Below are positions 19,294 through 28,252 of a stretch of 50,535 bases of DNA, piece after piece. The position numbers were made by a program, and so were the translations under genes. The notes under the pieces were generated by a model. It saw only the letters and a program-made list of their open reading frames with translations. It searched no databases and had not been told where the DNA came from. The first letter of the stretch is position 1, and each line of letters begins with the position of its first letter. Source of the DNA: Prochlorococcus sp. AG-402-N23 (lineage in GTDB: Bacteria; Cyanobacteriota; Cyanobacteriia; PCC-6307; Cyanobiaceae); assembly GCA_003216355.1 (NCBI GenBank), contig QCIX01000010.1:1-50535 (forward strand). Reading direction: 5' to 3'.

Positions 19294-20493
19294 ATGGCTC
19301 GCGAGAAGTTCGAAAGAAACAAACCACATGTCAACATAGGTACTATTGGCCATGTTGATCATGGAAAAACAACACTAACAGCTGCTATTACAAATGTATT
19401 AGCTAAAAAAGGTCAAGCTCAAGCTCAAGATTATGGAGACATTGATGGTGCTCCTGAAGAAAGAGAGCGTGGCATTACTATTAATACAGCTCATGTTGAG
19501 TATGAAACTGAAGGCAGACATTATGCTCATGTCGATTGCCCGGGACATGCTGATTATGTGAAAAACATGATCACAGGGGCCGCCCAGATGGATGGAGCTA
19601 TTCTAGTCTGCGCAGCTACAGATGGTCCTATGGCTCAAACAAAAGAGCATATCCTTTTAGCTAAACAGGTTGGAGTTCCTGCTCTTGTGGTTGCTCTAAA
19701 TAAGTGCGATATGGTTGATGATGAAGAAATTATTGAACTTGTCGAAATGGAAATTAGGGAACTTTTAGATAGTTATGACTTCCCCGGAGACGACATTCCT
19801 ATAGTTCAAGTTTCAGGTTTAAAAGCTCTCGAAGGTGATTCTACTTGGGAATCAAAGATTGAAGAGTTAATGAAAGCAGTTGATGCTAGTATTCCCGAAC
19901 CAGAAAGAGAAGTTGATAAACCATTCTTGATGGCAGTTGAAGACGTTTTCTCTATTACTGGTAGAGGAACTGTTGCTACTGGAAGAATTGAGAGAGGTAA
20001 AGTTAAAGTTGGAGAAGAAGTAGAAATAGTTGGAATAAGAGATACAAGATTAACAACTGTTACTGGAGTTGAAATGTTCCGAAAACTTCTTGATGAAGGT
20101 ATGGCTGGCGATAATGTTGGTTTACTTTTACGGGGTGTCCAGAAAGAAGATATTGAGAGAGGAATGGTTCTTGTGAAGAAAGGATCTATTACCCCTCATA
20201 CTCAGTTTGAAGGAGAAGTTTATGTTCTCAAAAAAGAAGAGGGCGGAAGACATACTCCTTTCTTTGCAGGATATAGACCTCAGTTCTACATCAGAACGAC
20301 TGATGTGACAGGTCAAATAACAGCATTTACCTCAGATGATGGCTCTAATGTTGAAATGGTTATGCCAGGAGACAGAATTAAGATGACTGGAGAATTAATT
20401 TGTCCAGTAGCTATTGAACAAGGGATGCGATTCGCCATACGTGAAGGTGGACGTACTATCGGTGCTGGAGTTGTTTCTAAAATTCTCAAATAA
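19294..20493 (+). CDS. tuf: elongation factor Tu
   Basis: EF-Tu delivers aminoacyl-tRNA to the ribosome. The 399 residues contain the G1 loop 'GHVDHGKT' (19-26), 'DCPGHADY', 'NKCDMVDD', then the two beta-barrel domains ending '[14 protein letters not shown]'. Codon use is relatively biased, as for highly expressed genes; the coding region has more C-ending codons than most neighbours. It stands 45 bases after fusA with no Shine-Dalgarno sequence clearly visible. A strong hairpin lies between tuf and rpsJ, suggesting that the downstream genes are expressed at a different level. Confidence 0.99.
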
Positions 20494-20546
20494 TAAATTT
20501 GAATTTTAAGAATTTAACCCCAATCATCTAATATAGGTTTATGGAT

Positions 20547-20572
20547 AAGGGTCATTTTAATCAATGGCCCTT
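20547..20572 (+). terminator. hairpin between tuf and rpsJ, possible partial terminator or processing site
   Basis: AAGGGTCATT (20547-20556) pairs with AATGGCCCTT (20563-20572) over ten bases with one G-U pair and a six-base loop. It is followed by only TACTAGAA rather than a T run, so a classical intrinsic terminator is unlikely. It lies 54 bases after the tuf stop and 21 before rpsJ. Confidence 0.5.
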
Positions 20573-20593
20573 TACTAGAAGTTATTTGAAACT

Positions 20594-20914
20594 ATGACTG
20601 CATCAATTGCACAACAAAAAATAAGAATAAGGCTCAAAGCATTTGATAGAAGAATGCTTGATTTATCTTGCGACAAAATTATCCAAACTGCTGATACTAC
20701 TTCTGCTTCAGCAATAGGTCCAATACCTTTACCTACAAAAAGGAAGATTTATTGTGTCCTAAGATCACCTCATGTTGATAAAGATTCTAGAGAACATTTT
20801 GAAACAAGAACACATCGAAGAATAATAGATATATATAGTCCTTCTGCAAAAACTATTGATGCTTTAATGAAACTAGATCTTCCTAGTGGTGTAGATATAG
20901 AAGTTAAACTTTAA
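20594..20914 (+). CDS. rpsJ: 30S ribosomal protein S10
   Basis: S10 is a head protein of the small subunit and, with NusB, a part of antitermination complexes. The 106-residue protein has the usual '[17 protein letters not shown]' start and '[20 protein letters not shown]' block. Its place after tuf is typical for cyanobacteria, in contrast to the S10 operon of enteric bacteria. The hairpin at 20547-20572 lies just upstream. A Lon-N-domain gene follows after 56 bases. Confidence 0.99.
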   Translation: MTASIAQQKIRIRLKAFDRRMLDLSCDKIIQTADTTSASAIGPIPLPTKRKIYCVLRSPHVDKDSREHFETRTHRRIIDIYSPSAKTIDALMKLDLPSGVDIEVKL

Positions 20915-20970
20915 TAAATCCCGAAACCGCCCTAAATTGATTAGTATAAAAAAAATGAAATGAGGTTTAA

Positions 20971-21627
20971 ATGGGAGAACTCTCAGTAAGGGAATTACCT
21001 TTATTTCCTTTGCCAGAGGTAGTTCTTTTTCCTCAAGAAGTATTGCCTTTACATATTTTTGAATCGAGATATAGGATTATGCTTCAATCTGTTCTTGAAA
21101 GTGATTCTATGTTTGGAGTGATTAGGTGGGATCCAACTACTAAAAGTATGGCTAAGGTGGGATGTTGCGCACAAATTTTAAAACATCAAACTTCAGATGA
21201 TGGGAGAAGTAATATTATCACTCTCGGCCAACAAAGATTTCAGGTCTTAGAAATTACCCGTTCGACGCCATTTTGTTCTGCGATGGTTAGTTGGATTAGT
21301 GATAATAATATTGATGACTTTCAAAAATTAGATTCTCTAAAAGATTCAGTAAAAGAAGCACTTAGTGATGTTATTAACTTAACGAGTAAATTGACTAATA
21401 CAAAGAAAAATCTACCTGATAAATTACCTGACAACCCAATGGATTTATCATTTTGGATAGGGGCTCATTTGGGAGGTCCTGTTGCGGAAGAACAGCAAAG
21501 ACTTCTTGAAGAGAGAAATACTTTTACCCGTTTGCAAAGAGAATATGAAATGCTTGATCACACAAGAAAACAACTTGCAGCAAGAACAGCATTAAAAGAG
21601 AGTTTTCCTGATATAAAAGAAAATTAA
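20971..21627 (+). CDS. Lon N-terminal (LON/PUA-like) domain protein
   Basis: The 218-residue protein consists of a Lon substrate-binding domain without ATPase or protease: 'LPLFPLPEVVLFPQEVLPLH' and 'IFESRYRIML' are the diagnostic start, and 'RFQVLEITRSTPFCSAMVSW' follows. The C-terminal third is helical ('EEQQRLLEERNTFTRLQREY'). Proteins of this type are widespread in cyanobacteria; their role is unclear, perhaps in proteolysis or substrate recruitment. The ATG has a good ribosome-binding sequence, GAGG, a few bases upstream. The methyltransferase gene begins directly after its TAA, so the two are probably translated together. Confidence 0.9.
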   Translation: MGELSVRELPLFPLPEVVLFPQEVLPLHIFESRYRIMLQSVLESDSMFGVIRWDPTTKSMAKVGCCAQILKHQTSDDGRSNIITLGQQRFQVLEITRSTPFCSAMVSWISDNNIDDFQKLDSLKDSVKEALSDVINLTSKLTNTKKNLPDKLPDNPMDLSFWIGAHLGGPVAEEQQRLLEERNTFTRLQREYEMLDHTRKQLAARTALKESFPDIKEN

Positions 21628-22563
21628 ATGTTTGAATTATTATTCCCTTTTTTTTTAATAGTTTTATTCTTTCTAGTCCTAGCGATAATATGGAGAAATA
21701 ATGCTAGAAAATATATTTCTTCCGGTACAGTAGCTTCTGCATATGATGCTTGGACCCAGGATAAATTACTTGAGAGATTATGGGGAGAACATATACATTT
21801 GGGTTTTTATCCCTCAGGGGAGGGGAATATTGATTTTAGAAAGGCTAAAGTTCAGTTTGTTCATGAATTAGTTAAATGGAGTGGTTTAGATAAATTACCA
21901 CGGGGATCCAGAATAATTGATGTAGGTTGTGGGATAGGGGGAAGTTCTAGGATTCTTGCAGGATATTATGGGTTAAATGTAACTGGTATTACAATCAGTC
22001 CGGCTCAAGTTAAAAGAGCAAGAGAACTTACTCCTCATGGGCTAAATTGCAACTTCCAAGTTATGGATGCTTTGGATTTGAAATTTGAAGATGGATCATT
22101 TGATGCCGTCTGGAGTGTTGAGGCTGGTGCACACATGAATGATAAAACTAGGTTTGCAGATGAAATGTTGAGAATTCTAAGACCTGGAGGGTATTTCGCC
22201 TTGGCTGATTGGAACTCAAGAGACCTCGGGGCATACCCCCCATCATTTTTTGAAGAGTTAGTTCTTAAACAATTACTTGAACAATGGGTACATCCTAATT
22301 TTATTAGCATTAACGAATTTAGTAACATTCTTAGAACTAACGAAAATAGTTCAGGAAGAGTTATCTCTGAAAATTGGAATTCCTATACAAATCCTTCATG
22401 GTACGACTCCATTATTGAAGGTGTTCGAAGACCCTCTGTAATTTTGTCACTTGGTCCATTTGCGATAGTGAAGTCGATTAGAGAGATTCCAACAATACTT
22501 CTCATGAATTGGGCATTTAGAAAAGGTTTAATGGAGTTTGGGGTTTATAAATGTAGAGGGTAA
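21628..22563 (+). CDS. 2-methyl-6-phytylbenzoquinol / 2-methyl-6-solanylbenzoquinol methyltransferase
   Basis: This is the membrane-associated class I methyltransferase that methylates the benzoquinol head in tocopherol and plastoquinone synthesis, the counterpart of Synechocystis Sll0418. The match over the whole length is strong: an N-terminal transmembrane helix (about 3-21), 'SAYDAWTQDKLLERLWGEHI', the SAM motif 'DVGCGIGGSSR' (98-108), 'GITISPAQVKRARELTPHG', 'WSVEAGAHMNDK' and the C-terminal 'SIREIPTILLMNWAFRKGLM'. The 311-residue length fits. The start ATG directly follows the TAA of the Lon-N-domain gene. Gamma-tocopherol methyltransferase is the closest alternative, but the N-terminal helix and the C-terminal 'REIPTILLM' segment favour the MPBQ/MSBQ type. 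Confidence 0.9.
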   Translation: MFELLFPFFLIVLFFLVLAIIWRNNARKYISSGTVASAYDAWTQDKLLERLWGEHIHLGFYPSGEGNIDFRKAKVQFVHELVKWSGLDKLPRGSRIIDVGCGIGGSSRILAGYYGLNVTGITISPAQVKRARELTPHGLNCNFQVMDALDLKFEDGSFDAVWSVEAGAHMNDKTRFADEMLRILRPGGYFALADWNSRDLGAYPPSFFEELVLKQLLEQWVHPNFISINEFSNILRTNENSSGRVISENWNSYTNPSWYDSIIEGVRRPSVILSLGPFAIVKSIREIPTILLMNWAFRKGLMEFGVYKCRG

Positions 22564-22564
22564 A

Positions 22565-23410
22565 TTAATCTAGTTCAACATTCTCAGAAAAATAATTTCC
22601 AAAATCTACAAAATTCTTGCAAAGTGGCTTTAACTTATTTTTTAGTTCAAGAAAATTTTTAATGTTATTTTGATTATTGATTTCCAAATCAACATAAATT
22701 ATATATTCGCCTAATTCTCTTTTTGAAGGTCTCGATTCAATTTTACTCATATTAAATCCAAAATCTGCAATATAATTTATAGCTTTAAGCAAAGCACCAG
22801 GTTTATTTGAAATTAATGAGAAAGCAAAACTGGCAATATTAGCTAAATTTGAATTTGATTCCTTGCTCAATAAAACAAATCTAGTGCAATTACCTGGAAC
22901 ATCATTAATAGGAAAGGCTAATTCTTTAAGTCCTTCGATTTGAATTAACGATTTTGAACCAATAGCAGCTCTGAATTTACTCCCCTTTATCATGTTGACA
23001 GCTTCTGATGTTGAATTCGTTGGGAGAGGAATTGCATTTGGCAGATTCTCAGATAACCATTCTGAACATTGAGCTAATGCTTGAGGATGAGATAATACTT
23101 CTGAAATGTTTGAAAGTTCTCCATCACTAATTAATGCATGTTTTATAGGTAGAACAATTGCTTTATTTATAAAAATTTCGGGAAATTTCCAAAGGGCATC
23201 AAGAGTAGCTGTAACTCCCCCTTCTACTGAATTTTCGATAGGGACAACAGCAGCATCACAATTGTTGTAAGCTATTGACTTAATGACCGAATGTAACCCA
23301 TTACATGGTACAAATATAGGTGTCTGAAAATTGGCAAGCTTTGATAATATATGGGCTGCTTTTTCTGCGTATGTTCCTTGAGGACCTAAATATGCAACTT
23401 GTTTGCGCAT
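22565..23410 (-). CDS. pheA: prephenate dehydratase
   Basis: This enzyme turns prephenate into phenylpyruvate, the committed step to phenylalanine. The 281-residue protein has the periplasmic-binding-like catalytic part with 'YLGPQGTYAEKAA' at the N-terminus, the catalytic Thr-Arg-Phe at 176-178 ('GNCTRFVLL'), and an ACT domain from about 190 to 275 ('SLISNKPGALLKAINYI', 'ESRPSKRELGEYIIYVD') for phenylalanine feedback. No chorismate mutase domain is fused, unlike in enteric bacteria. It converges with the methyltransferase gene, one base between stop codons, and diverges from the DUF1997 gene 52 bases upstream. Confidence 0.97.
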   Translation of the reverse strand: MRKQVAYLGPQGTYAEKAAHILSKLANFQTPIFVPCNGLHSVIKSIAYNNCDAAVVPIENSVEGGVTATLDALWKFPEIFINKAIVLPIKHALISDGELSNISEVLSHPQALAQCSEWLSENLPNAIPLPTNSTSEAVNMIKGSKFRAAIGSKSLIQIEGLKELAFPINDVPGNCTRFVLLSKESNSNLANIASFAFSLISNKPGALLKAINYIADFGFNMSKIESRPSKRELGEYIIYVDLEINNQNNIKNFLELKNKLKPLCKNFVDFGNYFSENVELD

Positions 23411-23462
23411 GATTATTTGTAAAAAAAAAAGAGATCAAATAAGCATTGGAGGAATATAGAAA

Positions 23463-23981
23463 ATGTTATTGTCTTTTGATGCTAAACAGAAACTCAATCT
23501 TTCTGTAAAACGTAATAAAGAATATCTTTCTAAATATCTTTTGGAAGAAGAAAGAGTAGTTGGAGCAATGCTTGACTCCAAAAAATTAGTACCAGAAGGG
23601 GTAGGTAGATATAAGTATACAGTAACAAGTTTTAAGGTTTTTCAATTAGATATTAACCCTGTTGTCTCAATTGCGGTAGAAAATAAAGATGGAATTTTAA
23701 AAATGAGTGCCCTTGAAAGTACATTGGATGGTTTAGGGATGATAGATGATTTTAATCTTATTTTGAAAGCAAATTTGGAAGCAACTGATATCGGTTTAGA
23801 AGGTGAAGCGCTTCTAGGGGTGTCTGTAAGCCAACCCCCTCTGCTGAAGCTGGTACCAAGGAAAATTTTGGAATCTACTGGTCATTCGGTATTAAATGGG
23901 ATTCTGTTAGGTATTAAGTCAAGGGTTCAACAGCAACTGATAAAAGATTTTTTAGATTGGTGTGAATTAAATAAGATTTGA
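23463..23981 (+). CDS. DUF1997 family protein
   Basis: The 172-residue protein fits the DUF1997 family found in cyanobacteria and plastids, with '[20 protein letters not shown]' near the start and '[20 protein letters not shown]' in the second half. No enzyme motif or membrane segment is visible; the fold may be a lipid- or ligand-binding helix-grip type (inference). A strong ribosome-binding site, GGAGGA at 23448-23453, supports the ATG. It ends inside the convergent rnhB gene, overlapping it by 15 bases. Function is not known. Confidence 0.8.
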   Translation: MLLSFDAKQKLNLSVKRNKEYLSKYLLEEERVVGAMLDSKKLVPEGVGRYKYTVTSFKVFQLDINPVVSIAVENKDGILKMSALESTLDGLGMIDDFNLILKANLEATDIGLEGEALLGVSVSQPPLLKLVPRKILESTGHSVLNGILLGIKSRVQQQLIKDFLDWCELNKI

Positions 23982-24584
23982 TTTTTTTAAAAAACTTTTC
24001 CTATGAAGTTTAGTTATTCCATTTTTTTTGATTAATGAAAGATGTTCTCTGGTTCCATAACCTTTATTTTTAAATATCAAGTATCCTGAGTATTTTTTTT
24101 CTAACCTCTCCATTAGATTGTCGCGATAAACTTTGGCAACTATGCTTGCTGAAGCTATCGAGATAAACTTTGTGTCTCCAGATACTATGTTTTTCTGAAT
24201 TCCGTCCCATGGCCTTAATAGTAAGGGACCATCAATTATTAATTCAGATGGCTTTTCTTTTAATTTTTTTAAAGCTCTCATCATTGAAAGTTCTGTCGCA
24301 ACTCTGATACCTAACTTATCTATTTCTCTGGTCGAAGATTGCCCAATTCCATAATCTGAAGAGAGTAATAAGATTTTTGGTAAAAGTAATTTTCTTTTTT
24401 TGGGAGTTAATTTTTTACTATCTGTTACGCCCAATTGTTTTAAGATAAATTTATTTTTTTCAGTTAATACTACAGCTGCTGCAAAAACTGGCCCAAAAAT
24501 TGCTCCCTTCCCAACTTCATCTATTCCAACTTCGAATACTTTATTCAATGCTTGCTGAAGATCTTCTTCTTTTTTTTCTTGCAT
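23967..24584 (-). CDS. rnhB: ribonuclease HII
   Basis: RNase HII removes ribonucleotides from DNA and RNA primers. The 205-residue protein has the catalytic residues Asp22-Glu23 ('VGIDEVGKG'), Asp118 ('LIIDGP') and Asp155 ('SIVAKVYRD'). In place of the family's GRG motif it reads Gly25-Lys26-Gly27, a change at a position used to recognise the RNA-DNA junction. The start ATG lies inside the end of rne, with a 44-base overlap, so the two are cotranscribed and probably coupled. The C-terminus overlaps the convergent DUF1997 gene by 15 bases. Order rne-rnhB is standard in cyanobacteria. Confidence 0.96.
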   Translation of the reverse strand: MQEKKEEDLQQALNKVFEVGIDEVGKGAIFGPVFAAAVVLTEKNKFILKQLGVTDSKKLTPKKRKLLLPKILLLSSDYGIGQSSTREIDKLGIRVATELSMMRALKKLKEKPSELIIDGPLLLRPWDGIQKNIVSGDTKFISIASASIVAKVYRDNLMERLEKKYSGYLIFKNKGYGTREHLSLIKKNGITKLHRKSFLKKSNLI

Positions 24585-26361
24585 TGTTTAGCTCATCTGT
24601 AAGTACAATTTCATCCTTTTTATCTGTAAATACAACTTCATTATTTTCATTAGTTTTATTTGCTGATTTATCTTTAGAATTTATATTTGCTTCAATTTTA
24701 ATTTGAATCTTTTCTTCTCCAGATTTTGAGATTTTTTTAATTTGTTTTGGGTTTGTTTTTTTATTATCTAAGGGTTTCTCCTTTTCTTTATTACTTTCTT
24801 TTAAACGCACAAAATTATTGCTGGTGAGATATTCTTTACCTAACTTTATAAGTGGATTAATACCTAATTCACTGAAAACAATTTTTTCTTCATTTGTAAG
24901 ATCAACTGTTATTATGTTTTTTTCTTTTGAATTTGATTGGTTCAAATTATCATTTTCTTTTTCTTTTTTATTAGAAGAATTATCTTTACTTAGGTCTTTG
25001 GAGTTAATTAATTCCTTGTCAATTATTTTTTCCTGCTCATCAGTTGATTGAGAAGTATCTTTATCAAAAGATTTAAGATTGTTTGATTGATTAGATTTAT
25101 TTTCAATTTTTTGAATTTTTAAGTTAGAAATTTCGTGATTTAATATATTTTCTACATGTCCAGTACCATCGCATGTAGAACATTTTTTACCGAATAATTC
25201 ATATATATTTTGACCTTGTCTTTTTCTGGTTAACTCTACTAAGCCTAATTCAGTAAGCTGAGCTATTTGAGGTCTAGCAGAATCATCTTTTATTGCTGAA
25301 GTAAAATGCTCAAGTAACTGAAATTGATCTCTTCTAGATTCCATATCGATAAAATCTATTACTATAACTCCACCAATATTTCTTAATTTCATTTGCCTTG
25401 AGATTTCAACTGCTGCTTCGCAGTTTGTCCACAAAACTGTTTGCCTTGAGTTTGCGGATCTTGTAAATGATCCAGAGTTTACATCGATTACTGTTAAAGC
25501 TTCAGTAGGTTCGATAATGATATAACCTCCTGATGGAAGATCTACTCTCGGCTGGAGAGCTTTTTGAATTGTTTTCTTAATTTCGTACTTTTCGAAAATA
25601 TGTTGGTTTAAACTGTTATCGTGAAATTCAATATCTATATCAGATTCATAATTTATTAAAAAATCTTTTGCCCTAGCAACTGAAAATTTACTATCAATAA
25701 TTATGCTTTTAGTTGATTCTTTAATGTAATCTCTTAAGATCTTAAGAGAGAAATCATCATCTCTTTTTATTAAATTTGGCGGATTAGAAGCTTCAGAAAC
25801 TTTTAGTACATTTTCCCATTGTTGAATTAATTGTTCTAAATCTTCAATTAGAAGTTCTTCTTTTATCTTTTCAGCCTCTGTTCTAAATAACAAGCCTGTG
25901 CTGGGTGGTTTTATTAAAACCCCAAGAGCTTTCAGACGGCTTCGTTCTGTTTCTGTATTTATTTTTCTTGAAATATTTACCCCTTGGCCATATGGCTGTA
26001 ATATCAAATATTTGCCTGGTATTGAAATACTTCCGGTTAGTCTGGGACCTTTAGATCCTGTGGGTTCCTTTATTACCTGTACTAAAACTTTTTGTTTTGG
26101 TTCTAGTAATTCAGTTATTCCAAATGTCCCTTTTTTAAGTCTTAGAGGACCTAAATCTGAAATATGGATGAATCCATTTTTCTCACTTTCACCAATATTT
26201 ATAAAAGCGGCATCAATGCCAGGCAGAACATTTTCAACTGTTCCTAAAAAAATATCGCCAATTTGATATTGACCTTGTGCGACGATTAATTCATCAACTC
26301 GATCATCTGTGAGTAGTGCTGCTATTCGAGCCTGCTCAGCGATGATAATTTGCTGAGACAT
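24541..26361 (-). CDS. rne: ribonuclease E
   Basis: RNase E starts decay and processing of many RNAs. The 606-residue protein has an S1 domain (about 30-115), the 5'-sensor and DNase I-like parts, catalytic Asp293 ('VIDVNSGS') and Asp336 ('VIDFIDM'), and the zinc-link cysteines Cys394 and Cys397 ('CSTCDGTGH'). The tail from about 405 is Lys/Asn/Ser-rich and disordered, much shorter than in E. coli. It ends '[12 protein letters not shown]', which matches the Arg-rich C-terminal nonapeptide that binds PNPase in cyanobacteria (established for Anabaena RNase E). That end overlaps the rnhB start codon. No other degradosome scaffold is apparent. Confidence 0.97.
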   Translation of the reverse strand: MSQQIIIAEQARIAALLTDDRVDELIVAQGQYQIGDIFLGTVENVLPGIDAAFINIGESEKNGFIHISDLGPLRLKKGTFGITELLEPKQKVLVQVIKEPTGSKGPRLTGSISIPGKYLILQPYGQGVNISRKINTETERSRLKALGVLIKPPSTGLLFRTEAEKIKEELLIEDLEQLIQQWENVLKVSEASNPPNLIKRDDDFSLKILRDYIKESTKSIIIDSKFSVARAKDFLINYESDIDIEFHDNSLNQHIFEKYEIKKTIQKALQPRVDLPSGGYIIIEPTEALTVIDVNSGSFTRSANSRQTVLWTNCEAAVEISRQMKLRNIGGVIVIDFIDMESRRDQFQLLEHFTSAIKDDSARPQIAQLTELGLVELTRKRQGQNIYELFGKKCSTCDGTGHVENILNHEISNLKIQKIENKSNQSNNLKSFDKDTSQSTDEQEKIIDKELINSKDLSKDNSSNKKEKENDNLNQSNSKEKNIITVDLTNEEKIVFSELGINPLIKLGKEYLTSNNFVRLKESNKEKEKPLDNKKTNPKQIKKISKSGEEKIQIKIEANINSKDKSANKTNENNEVVFTDKKDEIVLTDELNNARKKRRRSSASIE

Positions 26362-26660
26362 ATAATTGATTCTGAATGATTTGGATTTTGAAAATCGTCT
26401 AAATTAAGAAATTAGATTTTATCTTTTTAATAAAGCCATTTTTTTTAGCTATTATTATTTACTTTTTAAAAATTAATAAAGTTAATAGTGATTGAATTCT
26501 GCTATTTATAAAGCTTTAAACGATTTTCAAACTAATTGAAATTGATTTCACAGTTATGATTATCTCTTAAATTAACCATAACTAAAATAATATTAACATC
26601 TAATCTCCATTAAAGCACGTTAATACATTATTCTAATATTGGTGAAATTTTTTATCTAAA
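26362..26660. other. divergent intergenic region rne / dapL, with a 12-base inverted repeat
   Basis: These 299 bases separate leftward rne from rightward dapL. No ORF or tRNA is seen. TTTGAAAATCGT (26387-26398) and ACGATTTTCAAA (26520-26531) are exact reverse complements over twelve bases. The first also holds a short internal palindrome, GATTTTGAAAATC (26384-26396), in the rne leader. RNase E leaders are often autoregulated, so the region probably carries control signals, but I cannot place promoters with confidence. Confidence 0.5.
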
Positions 26661-27887
26661 GTGGTTCAAGTAAACGAAAATTATTTAAAACTCAAAGCAG
26701 GCTATTTATTCCCTGAAATTGCTAAAAGGGTAAAAGTATATTCTCAATCAAATAAGAGTGCTGAAATTATTAAGCTTGGGATAGGAGATGTTACAGAACC
26801 ATTACCCAGAGCATGTATAGAGGCTATGGGTAAAGCTTTAGATGATATGGGCACAGCAGATGGTTTCAAAGGTTATGGACCAGAACAAGGTTATTCTTGG
26901 CTGAGAGAAAAAATATCTGAGCATGATTTTATTTCTAGAGGCTGTCAAATTTCACCTGATGAAATCTTTGTTTCTGATGGTTCTAAATGCGACAGTAGCA
27001 ATATTTTAGATATTCTTGGCAAAGATAATTCAATTGCTGTAACAGATCCTGTTTACCCTGTTTATGTAGATAGTAACGTTATGACAGGTAGAACTGGAGA
27101 TGCTCTTGAAAATGGTACTTATCAAGGATTAACATATCTTGCAATAAACGAGGGGAACAACTTTCTGCCAAAACTGCCTGAACAAAAAGTTGATATTTTA
27201 TATCTTTGTTTTCCTAATAATCCGACTGGAGCAACTATTAATAAAGCAGAATTGAAAAAGTGGGTTGACTATGCTCTTCAAAACAAATCCCTAATACTTT
27301 TTGATGCAGCTTATGAAGCATTTATTCAAGATAATGATATCCCACATTCAATATATGAGATTGAGGGAGCGAAGGATTGTGCTATTGAATTTAGATCTTT
27401 TTCAAAGAATGCAGGATTCACTGGAGTTAGATGTGCTTTTACAGTAATACCTAAAAATCTCAAAGGTTTGAGCTCAACAAATGAAGAAATAGAATTATGG
27501 CCTCTTTGGAATAGGCGACAATCTACAAAGTTCAATGGAGTAAGTTATGTGGTTCAGAAAGGTGCAGAGGCTGTTTATTCTCTTGAAGGGAAGAAACAGG
27601 TGAGAGATTTAATTGATTTTTATATGGAAAATGCAAAAATAATGAAAAATAAACTTCAGAATTCAGGATATAAAGTTTATGGTGGGGACAATGCTCCTTA
27701 TATCTGGATTAAAGTTCCAGATCAAATGACATCTTGGGACTTTTTTGATTTCCTTCTCCAAAAAGTTAGTGTAGTGGGAACACCTGGGAGCGGATTTGGA
27801 TTAGCAGGAGAGGGTTATTTTCGCTTGTCAGCATTTAACTCACGATCAAACGTTCTTGATGCAATGGAAAGAATAATTAATATATAA
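26661..27887 (+). CDS. dapL: LL-diaminopimelate aminotransferase
   Basis: DapL makes LL-diaminopimelate from tetrahydrodipicolinate in one step, the lysine and peptidoglycan route of cyanobacteria and plants. The 408-residue fold-type I PLP enzyme has the pyridoxal lysine Lys249 in '[12 protein letters not shown]', 'CFPNNPTGA' (183-191) and '[13 protein letters not shown]' (129-141). The N-terminal '[16 protein letters not shown]' is diagnostic for DapL over other class I aminotransferases. The start is GTG at 26661; the next ATG would remove the conserved N-terminus. clpS follows after 32 bases on the same strand. Confidence 0.97.
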   Translation: MVQVNENYLKLKAGYLFPEIAKRVKVYSQSNKSAEIIKLGIGDVTEPLPRACIEAMGKALDDMGTADGFKGYGPEQGYSWLREKISEHDFISRGCQISPDEIFVSDGSKCDSSNILDILGKDNSIAVTDPVYPVYVDSNVMTGRTGDALENGTYQGLTYLAINEGNNFLPKLPEQKVDILYLCFPNNPTGATINKAELKKWVDYALQNKSLILFDAAYEAFIQDNDIPHSIYEIEGAKDCAIEFRSFSKNAGFTGVRCAFTVIPKNLKGLSSTNEEIELWPLWNRRQSTKFNGVSYVVQKGAEAVYSLEGKKQVRDLIDFYMENAKIMKNKLQNSGYKVYGGDNAPYIWIKVPDQMTSWDFFDFLLQKVSVVGTPGSGFGLAGEGYFRLSAFNSRSNVLDAMERIINI

Positions 27888-27919
27888 TTAATAGTACAAT
27901 TTAAACTCTAATAAATTTA

Positions 27920-28237
27920 ATGCTATCTATAAAGTTAGAACAAAGTGTAAATAATAATTCAGCAGTGATTGAAAAGAAACCTGCTGAATTAAAAAATAAA
28001 TCTCCAAAATATAAGGTTTTACTTCATAATGACCCAGTTAATTCTATGGAGTATGTCACTATTTCACTGCGAGAAGTTGTGCCGCAATTAAGCGAACAGG
28101 ATGCGATTGCCATAATGCTTGAAGCACACAATACGGGTGTGGGTTTAGTAATTGTTTGTGATTTAGAGCCAGCAGAATTCTACTCAGAATCATTAAAATC
28201 TAAAGGAATTTCTAGTTCAATTGAAAAAGAAGATTAA
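27920..28237 (+). CDS. clpS: ATP-dependent Clp protease adaptor ClpS
   Basis: ClpS brings N-degron substrates to the Clp chaperone. The 105-residue product has an unstructured N-terminal 30 residues and the adaptor core 'YKVLLHNDPVNSMEYV' followed by 'AIMLEAHNTGVGLVIVCD', with the acidic residue of the N-degron pocket in 'HNDP'. Length is normal. It is placed 32 bases after dapL, and converges with the radical SAM gene 15 bases away. A second ClpS is known in many cyanobacteria; this one has the 'NTG' helix end typical of the first type, though that assignment is tentative. Confidence 0.95.
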   Translation: MLSIKLEQSVNNNSAVIEKKPAELKNKSPKYKVLLHNDPVNSMEYVTISLREVVPQLSEQDAIAIMLEAHNTGVGLVIVCDLEPAEFYSESLKSKGISSSIEKED

Positions 28238-28252
28238 TGACGGTTGAATTTA

